DNA from: Fulvimarina endophytica | GTDB lineage: Bacteria; Pseudomonadota; Alphaproteobacteria; Rhizobiales; Rhizobiaceae | DNA: 64,000 nt | Reading direction: 5' to 3' | NCBI RefSeq assembly: GCF_003403015.1 | Contig: NZ_QURL01000001.1 | Span: 310,001 to 374,000 of the forward strand | Shown here: positions 57,985-64,000 of the stretch, piece by piece | How the letters are laid out: every line of letters starts with the position of its first letter | Position numbering within the stretch: the stretch's first letter is position 1 | Notes under the pieces: generated by a model | The model's database searches: none | Told to the model about the DNA's origin: nothing | The model's input: only the letters and a program-made list of their open reading frames with translations | Position numbers and translations under genes: made by a program

Positions 57985-59907
57985 TCAACGGCGGGAGGAC
58001 GCGCTCAACGATGCGACCGCTCGCTCGATGTTTCCGATGGCGCCCGCGTCCTCAATCGTCGCAGGCGTCTCGAACGGCTCGTGATCGACGATCGCCTTCA
58101 TCGTGCGCCGCAACACCTTGCCGGAACGGGTCTTCGGAAGCTTGTCGACAACGACGATCTGCTTGAACGCGGCAACGGGGCCGATCTGGTCGCGGACCAT
58201 GGCGACGATCTCTCGCTCGAGCGTTTGGTGATCCTCGGGCGCATCGCTTTTCAGGACCACGAAGCCACAGGGCAGTTGCCCCTTCATCTCGTCATGCATG
58301 CCGACCACGGCGCATTCGACGACCGAGGGATGACGTGCGACGACCTCCTCCATCTGCCCGGTCGAGAGGCGATGGCCGGCGACGTTGATGACGTCGTCAG
58401 TGCGTCCCATGACGAAAAGATATCCGTCCTCGTCGAGATAGCCGGCATCGGCGGTGGAATAATAGCCGGGGAATTCGGCCAGATACCCGTCGCGGAATCG
58501 CTCGTCGGCGCGCCAGAGCGTGACCAGATTGCCGGGGGCGAGCGGGAGCTTGATCGCGATCGTCCCCATCGCTCCCGGCGCGACGCGCTCGCCATCGGGA
58601 CCGAGGATGGCGAGATCATAGCCCGGCATGGCGACGCTCGGACTTCCGTGCTTGACCGGCAGGAATTCGATGCCGCGCGGATTGCCGGCGATGGTCCAGC
58701 TCGTTTCCGTTTGCCACCAGTGGTCGATCACGGGGCGGTCGAGAAGCGTTTCGGCCCATCTGATCGTCTCGGGGTCTGCCCGTTCGCCGGCGAGATAGAG
58801 CGCTTCGAACTTCGACATGTCGTAGCGCTTCAGGAACTCTCCGTCCGGATCCTCCTTGCGCACGGCGCGAATGGCGGTCGGAGCCGTAAAGAGTGTCTTG
58901 GCGCCGTGTTCGGATATGATGCGCCAGAACGTGCCTGCATCCGGCGTGCCGACGGGTTTGCCTTCGAAGAGAATGGTCGTCGCTCCGCGGATGAGCGGCG
59001 CGTAGACGATATAGGAATGGCCGACGATCCATCCGACATCGGAGGCCGTGAAGCAGACATCGCCGGGATCGATCCCGTAGATCGCGCCCATGGTCCAGTT
59101 CAGCGCGACGAGGTGGCCGCCATTGTCGCGAACGACCCCTTTCGGCTTGCCGGTGGTGCCAGAGGTATAGAGAATGTAGAGCGGATCGGTCGCGGACAGG
59201 CGGGCGCAGGGCACCTCGCGCCCGTCCTCGATCTGCGCTCTCAATCGATCGCGAAGTTCGGCCCAGTCGTGGTCCCGTCCCTCGACGAGGTCGCATCGAA
59301 GCTCCGCACGCTGCAGGACGATCGCTGCCTGGGGCGGCTTCTCGGCGAGTTCGAATGCGCGATCGAGAAGCGGCTTGTATGCGACCGTCCGGTTGGGTTC
59401 GATGCCGCAGGACGCGGAGAGGACGAGCTTGGGTTCCGCGTCGTCCATCCGCTTGGCGAGTTCGGCCGCCGCGAACCCGCCGAAGACGACCGAATGGATC
59501 GCGCCGATCCGGGCGCATGCGAGCATTGCAACCGCCGTCTCGGGCACCATCGGCATATAGATCACGACCCGGTCGCCCTTCTCGATCCCGAGATCGAGCA
59601 TCGCAGCGGCCAGAGCCTTCACGTCGGTCAGCAGCTCGGCGTAGCTGATATGCTGCTTCCGGCCGGTTATGGGCGAGTCGTAGATGATGGCCGTGCGCTC
59701 GCCGTGTCCCGCTTCGACATGCCGGTCCACCGTATTGTAGCAGGTGTTGCAGACCCCGTCGGGAAACCAGCGTCCATAGATGCCCAAGTCCCGATCGAAA
59801 GCGCGGCTCGGCTCATCGAACCAGTCGACGGCTTGCGCCTGTTCGAGCCAGAACGCGTCCGGTTCGCGTTGAGCGCGCTCGTAGATTTCGCGGAAACTCT
59901 GGGTCAT
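57985..59907 (-). CDS. prpE: propionyl-CoA synthetase
   Basis: This 640-residue AMP-forming acyl-CoA ligase activates propionate. Start 59907 follows GGGAGATGCGAGCG and begins MTQSFREIYERAQREPDAFW, typical of PrpE. Motifs are YGRWFPDGVCNTCYNTVDRH, YTSGTTGKPKG, SDVGWIVGHSYIVYAPL, DEDGYLFVMGRTDDVINVAG, and the acetylation-site motif KTRSGKVLRR. It is closer to PrpE than to acetyl-CoA synthetase. No other prp genes are adjacent. Confidence 0.93.
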   Translation of the reverse strand: MTQSFREIYERAQREPDAFWLEQAQAVDWFDEPSRAFDRDLGIYGRWFPDGVCNTCYNTVDRHVEAGHGERTAIIYDSPITGRKQHISYAELLTDVKALAAAMLDLGIEKGDRVVIYMPMVPETAVAMLACARIGAIHSVVFGGFAAAELAKRMDDAEPKLVLSASCGIEPNRTVAYKPLLDRAFELAEKPPQAAIVLQRAELRCDLVEGRDHDWAELRDRLRAQIEDGREVPCARLSATDPLYILYTSGTTGKPKGVVRDNGGHLVALNWTMGAIYGIDPGDVCFTASDVGWIVGHSYIVYAPLIRGATTILFEGKPVGTPDAGTFWRIISEHGAKTLFTAPTAIRAVRKEDPDGEFLKRYDMSKFEALYLAGERADPETIRWAETLLDRPVIDHWWQTETSWTIAGNPRGIEFLPVKHGSPSVAMPGYDLAILGPDGERVAPGAMGTIAIKLPLAPGNLVTLWRADERFRDGYLAEFPGYYSTADAGYLDEDGYLFVMGRTDDVINVAGHRLSTGQMEEVVARHPSVVECAVVGMHDEMKGQLPCGFVVLKSDAPEDHQTLEREIVAMVRDQIGPVAAFKQIVVVDKLPKTRSGKVLRRTMKAIVDHEPFETPATIEDAGAIGNIERAVASLSASSRR

Positions 59908-60195
59908 CGCTCGCATCTCCCGGGCATTGCTGCGATCCGGATATGGTCTCCGATCGCCCTCCGGTTCTGAAGATAACCGGGATCGGTCATTTCGAAAGCC
60001 GGGCGAGGACCTTCTTTTCGCCAATGCCGTCACCGGTCGTTCCTGCCACTCGCCCAGTGTAAGGAGAATTTTATCGAACCTGGGTAGCGTTCAAGGCCTG
60101 TGGCGGGTGCGGAGGTTGCATCTCGCATTCGGGGGCACCGTCTGGAGATGATCGGCTTTTCGATTCTGTACGGAGTAAGGGGCAGGGCGCCGAGC

Positions 60196-60990
60196 ATGCT
60201 CCGTCTGCCGGCGATATCGTCGCTCGGCATCCTTCTCCTCGCCTGTTCCGGCCTGCCGACCTTCGCAGCGGCGTGGCTTCAGGACGAAGGCAGTGGCCAG
60301 ATCATAGCGACCGGGCTTTACTCGAGCGCCAACGAAGCATTTCTGGATCGGTCCGGGGATACGGAGCCGATCGATTTCGAGAAGGGCGCGGCGACGCTTC
60401 TCATCGATTACGGCGTCCGATCGTGGCTGACGGTTTCGGGAACTGCCGAGTTCGGATCGGAATCGAGCGACGGGCTTCCCTTCCGTCGGCCGGGTCTCTC
60501 GAATGCTTCGCTTTTCGCCCGCACGCAGCTCTACCGGTCCGATCTCTACGCGATGAGTGTCGAACTGGGCGGACGCGTCGAGGATGCGTATGGGGAAGCC
60601 GATCTCGAAGTCGATCAATTCGGATGGGATGCGCCGCTGATCGAGGCCCGCTGGTCGGGCGGGGGCAATTTCGAGGTTTTCGGGCGTGCCTCCTTCGTGG
60701 ATCTGTCGGCCGGCTATCGCTATCGCCTGGGGGAGGGACCGAACGAGATCCTTCTCGATGCATCCTTGGGTGTGAGGGCATTCGATCGCACGACGCTTCT
60801 CCTCCAGAGCTTCGCGACGATCGCCGAGGATAGCCCGGAGGCATCCTATGCGTATCAGAAGGCGCAGGCTTCGGTGGTCTACGATCTCAACGAGACATGG
60901 TCGATCCAGAGCGGAGGCTTTGCGACGATCGCCGGGCGTGAGGCCCTGAAGGAACGCGGGGCTTTTGCGGGTCTCTGGTATCGGTTCTGA
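60196..60990 (+). CDS. probable outer-membrane beta-barrel protein, unknown
   Basis: This is a 264-residue protein. The start at 60196 opens a signal sequence (MLRLPAISSLGILLLACSGL) that could also be read as a lipobox (LLLAC), so lipidation cannot be excluded. The mature part alternates short hydrophobic strands and ends AFAGLWYRF with a terminal phenylalanine, as in barrel proteins. I do not recognise the family. It is convergent with the ribokinase gene. Confidence 0.68.
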   Translation: MLRLPAISSLGILLLACSGLPTFAAAWLQDEGSGQIIATGLYSSANEAFLDRSGDTEPIDFEKGAATLLIDYGVRSWLTVSGTAEFGSESSDGLPFRRPGLSNASLFARTQLYRSDLYAMSVELGGRVEDAYGEADLEVDQFGWDAPLIEARWSGGGNFEVFGRASFVDLSAGYRYRLGEGPNEILLDASLGVRAFDRTTLLLQSFATIAEDSPEASYAYQKAQASVVYDLNETWSIQSGGFATIAGREALKERGAFAGLWYRF

Positions 60991-61026
60991 GCGGACTGAG
61001 AAGCGCGTGCGACCACGCCCGGACGA

Positions 61027-61986
61027 TCAGCCGTTCTGCGCGAGCACGGCCTCGACTACCTCGCGGTGCGGCATCGCGGACTGCGCTCCGACCCTTCGGC
61101 AGGCAAGCGAGGCCGCGCAGGTCGCACGCCGAATGGCGGATGCCGGGTCGAGCCCTTCGGCAAGGCCTGCGGCGAAGGTGCCGCAGAAAGTGTCGCCCGC
61201 CCCGGTCGTGTCCTCAATGGCGACAGGGAAGGCAGGCTGAGAGACGAGCGTTCCGTCGCGCCTTGCGGCGACAACGCCGCTTGCGCCGAGCGTCGCGACC
61301 ACGTCGATATCCAGATGTCTGCCGAGATCTGCTGAGCGTTCGGGGATCGACGCAGACGCAAGACCGAGGGCACTGGCCGCGGCACTGAGTTCGATCTCGT
61401 TGACGACGAGCCAGTCGATGGAATGCGTCAGTTCGCGAAGCTGTTCTGCGGACAGAGCCGGCGGCACCGGCGCAAGGTTCAGGATCGTCGATCCACCTGC
61501 TGCCTTCACCCGCCGCGCCGCCTCGATCCCCGCGGCAGCCGGGGTCTCCATCTGGAGAACCAGAACCGTATCCTCGCTGAACGTCTGCGTGTGGAGGGCG
61601 TCCGGTCCCAGAAGCGCATTGGCTCCGCTCGCAACCGTGATGGCGTTCTCCCCCCTCGCATCGATCGAGATGAAGGCTGCGCCCGTCGGCTCCGGGGTGT
61701 GCTGGATGCCGGAAACATCGACGCCCATCGCAGCGAGATTGGCGACCACGCTCGCCCCGAACGCATCCTCGCCGACCGCGCCGATCATCCGCACCGAGCC
61801 GCCAGACCCGAGTATGCGCGCGGCGGCAACGGCCTGGTTCGCGCCCTTTCCGCCGAACATCTGGACATAGCGTGGGGCAAGGACGGTTTCGCCTGGATGG
61901 GCGATCGTCTCCACCCGGCAGACGAGATCGAGATTGAGGGAGCCGAAGACGACGACCTCGCCGATACCCGTGTTCGCGCGGTTCAT
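61027..61986 (-). CDS. rbsK: ribokinase
   Basis: This 319-residue PfkB-family sugar kinase phosphorylates ribose or a related sugar. Start 61986 follows AGGAGGATCGG. The N-terminal VVFGSLNLDLVCRVE, the substrate segment GGKGANQAVAAARI, and the catalytic DTTGAGDTFCG with its aspartate are present. No ribose ABC transporter is adjacent, so the sugar is not fixed by context. Confidence 0.9.
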   Translation of the reverse strand: MNRANTGIGEVVVFGSLNLDLVCRVETIAHPGETVLAPRYVQMFGGKGANQAVAAARILGSGGSVRMIGAVGEDAFGASVVANLAAMGVDVSGIQHTPEPTGAAFISIDARGENAITVASGANALLGPDALHTQTFSEDTVLVLQMETPAAAGIEAARRVKAAGGSTILNLAPVPPALSAEQLRELTHSIDWLVVNEIELSAAASALGLASASIPERSADLGRHLDIDVVATLGASGVVAARRDGTLVSQPAFPVAIEDTTGAGDTFCGTFAAGLAEGLDPASAIRRATCAASLACRRVGAQSAMPHREVVEAVLAQNG

Positions 61987-62198
61987 CCGATCCTCCTGCG
62001 CCGCAAGTTGCTGTTTTGCCGATGGATCCGTTGAAATGCGTGCCGGGTCAAGCAGTCCAGATTTGCTCCAGCCCGGTATCGGATAGAGGGCAGGCGCGGC
62101 CGCGCCGTCGTCCCCCACCTTCGCCTGTGTGTAGGAAGTGATCTGGGGGCGAGCCAAGAGCGACCGGTAAACGATTGAAAACCATAGGAAACGGTTCC

Positions 62199-62900
62199 AT
62201 GACCATTCCCGTTATCGCCATTGGTTCGCTCAAGTCCTCCGGCACCACCACGCTCGCCTTGACGCTTGCGGGCGTCGTTGCGGCAGCGAATATTCCGATC
62301 CTGCTGATCGATGCTGCACGCGATGGGGACGCGACGAACTGGGCTGCAAAAGCTTCCATTCCTGCCAAGCTGCGTGTGGAACGCGAAACCGAAACGGTCG
62401 AAATCGAGCGCCTCGTTCGTGGCGCCCGGCGCCGCGGCGAAGCCGTGATCATCGATTGTGGAACGCTGCCGGAACAGCTGCGCTTCGCCGAACGGATGGC
62501 CGATACGACGCTCATTCCCGTTCGCTTCTCGCCGCTGTCGGCATACGCCGCCATCGAGACCGACCGGCTCTTCGACGAGACGCCGGGGATCGGCCGGCCC
62601 GATCGCAAGCGTGCCTTCGTCGCAAGCGCCATCACCCCGATCCACAGCCGCGTCGCAAAGGCGGTGGAGGGGCTGATCGCACGCAGCACGACCCAGCGCC
62701 TGTCAGTCGGCCTGTCACTGCGGGCTGCCTACGAGGCACCGTTCCTGACCGGCGGTACGCTGTTCGGCCTCGACGAGGCCGATGCGCCGGGGCTCGACCG
62801 GGCCCGTGCCGAAGCGGCGACGCTCGCCTATGCCGTCGGCCTCCTCCAGATGCGCTCCGAGGCCACCCCGAAGTCTGAGATCAGCGAGATCGCCGCCTGA
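62199..62900 (+). CDS. ParA/MinD-like protein with degenerate P-loop
   Basis: This is a 233-residue protein. Start 62199 follows AGGAAACGGTTCC. The N terminus PVIAIGSLKSSGTTTLALTL looks like a ParA-type deviant Walker A in which the P-loop lysine is missing (GTTT in place of GKTT), though the signature lysine is kept (Lys12). ILLIDAARDG is where switch I/Walker A' would lie, and AVIIDCGTL resembles the Walker B strand. VirC1/ParA-like partition proteins are the nearest type I can name. No parB or plasmid genes are close. ATP binding may be lost. Confidence 0.62.
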   Translation: MTIPVIAIGSLKSSGTTTLALTLAGVVAAANIPILLIDAARDGDATNWAAKASIPAKLRVERETETVEIERLVRGARRRGEAVIIDCGTLPEQLRFAERMADTTLIPVRFSPLSAYAAIETDRLFDETPGIGRPDRKRAFVASAITPIHSRVAKAVEGLIARSTTQRLSVGLSLRAAYEAPFLTGGTLFGLDEADAPGLDRARAEAATLAYAVGLLQMRSEATPKSEISEIAA

Positions 62901-62938
62901 GGCGACTTCGCGAGTGACCGCGACCGCTTGTCCTTCGA

Positions 62939-64000
62939 TCAGTTGAACGAGGGCGGTTGCGAGAGGTCGACGGCCGGCGCGGACGTCGGCGACTGGCCGG
63001 AATTCGAGCCTCGTTCCGCATCCGTCGAAGGTGCGGACGGCGATCCGGGTTCAAGACTGCCCGGCCCGTCCAATTGCAGCGGTGGCAGGCCGAAGGCCGG
63101 CGCTGCCGCATCGTTGGGCGAGCGATCCGAACCGGTCTGTGCGTCCGCGTTCCCCCCGAGTTCCGGTGACAGCTGTCCGAGATCGGGCGCCGACGCGCCT
63201 GCGTTCGGCTGGCTGGCCGGCTGGCCACCGTCCGATCCGGGGAAGGTGAGAGGCGGAAGTCCGATCCCGCCCGCCCCGCCGAACGAGGGCAGCTCGATAT
63301 CGACCGATGCGGGCGCGCTTGCCGGAGCCTCGTCCTTGTACCGCATCACCATCTGCGGAAACAGGATGGTCAGCGCCACCATCAGGATCTGGATGCCGAG
63401 AAACGGGACGGCGCCCCAGTAGATCTGTCCGGTGGTGACCGGCTCCATCCGCTTGCCCGTGATCCGATCGAGATAGGGCACCTTCGCCGCGACCGATCGC
63501 AGATAGAAGAGCGCGAAGCCGAAGGGCGGATGCATGAAGCTCGTCTGCATGTTGATGCCGAGCAGCACGCCGAACCAGATGAGATCGATGCCGAGGGATT
63601 CCGCTGCCGGCGCCAGAAGCGGCACGATGATGAAGGCGAGCTCGAAGAAATCGAGGAAGAAGGCGAGGAAGAAGACGAGGACGTTGACGGCGATCAGGAA
63701 GCCTGTTTCGCCGCCCGGGATCGTCGTCAGAAGCTCTTCCACCCAGATATGGCCGTTGATGCCGTAGAAGGTGAGCGAGAACACCCGGGCGCCGATCAGG
63801 ATGAAGAGCACGAAGGAGGACAGCTTTGCCGTCGACTCCATCGCCTGAACCAGAAGGCTGAGATTGAGCCGTCTCTTGCCGAGAGCGAGAACCAGCGCGC
63901 CGACCGCACCCATCGCTCCACCCTCGGTGGGCGTTGCAACGCCCAGAAAGATCGTTCCCAGGACCAGGAAAATCAGGGCGAGCGGCGGGATCAGGACAAT
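62939..64000 (-). CDS. TRAP transporter large permease (DctM), 3' part
   Basis: The gene runs off the right edge; 353 residues and the stop are inside. The permease part carries FLGVATPTEGGAMGAVGALV, the canonical DctM segment, followed by several membrane helices (FFLDFFELAFIIVPLLAPAA, MQTSFMHPPFGFALFYLRS). The last about 120 residues form a low-complexity tail rich in proline, glycine, serine and alanine, beyond the normal end of DctM. This system is distinct from the TAXI system at 7-11 kb. The partner genes lie beyond the window. Confidence 0.9.
   Translation of the reverse strand: MVLIPPLALIFLVLGTIFLGVATPTEGGAMGAVGALVLALGKRRLNLSLLVQAMESTAKLSSFVLFILIGARVFSLTFYGINGHIWVEELLTTIPGGETGFLIAVNVLVFFLAFFLDFFELAFIIVPLLAPAAESLGIDLIWFGVLLGINMQTSFMHPPFGFALFYLRSVAAKVPYLDRITGKRMEPVTTGQIYWGAVPFLGIQILMVALTILFPQMVMRYKDEAPASAPASVDIELPSFGGAGGIGLPPLTFPGSDGGQPASQPNAGASAPDLGQLSPELGGNADAQTGSDRSPNDAAAPAFGLPPLQLDGPGSLEPGSPSAPSTDAERGSNSGQSPTSAPAVDLSQPPSFN

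Overview
This is 64 kb of GC-rich alphaproteobacterial chromosome. The gene content and order point to Hyphomicrobiales (Rhizobiales): an Omp25-like porin pair, serC-serA with a short leader, a pdhA-pdhB-pdhC-lpdA-lipA-COQ10 run, a TAXI-type TRAP transporter, and argB near a pyrimidine 5'-nucleotidase gene. I saw no insertion sequence, prophage, integrase or CRISPR array. The window looks like ordinary core chromosome with a few accessory genes set into it. Species cannot be fixed from the sequence alone.

Layout. 0-3.2 kb: siderophore-type TonB-dependent receptor, the 5' end of an exported protein at the left edge, and a DUF2218 protein. 3.2-7 kb: a membrane c-di-GMP protein (MHYT-PAS-GGDEF-EAL), an RcnB-like protein and an EF-hand protein. 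7.1-14.4 kb: TAXI substrate-binding protein, fused TRAP permease and DUF1850 protein, followed by a DctB/DctD-type two-component system. A consensus sigma-54 promoter and an upstream dyad in front of the TAXI gene tie the two groups together. 15-18.5 kb: a large probable secreted copper-radical oxidase (galactose/glyoxal oxidase type) with RTX-like C-terminal repeats. 18.7-24.8 kb: GNAT acetyltransferase, sdhCDA without sdhB, two small exported proteins, then fghA. 24.8-26.4 kb: an ElaA-like acetyltransferase sits between fghA and the glutathione-dependent formaldehyde dehydrogenase gene. 26.7-29.4 kb: a 67-residue basic protein and two Omp25-like barrels, each preceded by a CtrA-like site. 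29.5-32.6 kb: serine biosynthesis (serC, serA) with a possible serC leader RNA. 32.7-38.6 kb: UvrD-family helicase, gyrB and a fasciclin protein. 39-48.8 kb: tRNA-Phe, then the pyruvate dehydrogenase/lipoate region with three inserted genes (an SRPBCC protein, an exported protein and an SGNH hydrolase), GlsB-like protein, lipA and a COQ10-like protein. 49-54.5 kb: NnrU, MAPEG, RmuC, a peptidoglycan-binding serine protease, a small hydrophilic protein and an HAD nucleotidase. 54.7-64 kb: OprO/P-like porin, argB, a histidine phosphatase, prpE, an unknown barrel-like protein, ribokinase, a ParA-like protein with a degenerate P-loop, and the 3' part of a second TRAP large permease with an unusual low-complexity tail.

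Functionally the segment combines central carbon metabolism (PDH complex and its lipoylation, succinate dehydrogenase, propionate activation, serine and arginine synthesis) with uptake (TRAP, TonB, porins) and envelope genes. The least conventional items are the copper-radical oxidase-RTX fusion, the complete sigma-54/DctBD/TAXI circuit, the acetyltransferase inside the formaldehyde-detoxification operon, the 67-residue basic protein, and the CtrA-like sites before both Omp25 paralogues. No wholly novel multi-gene system is obvious.
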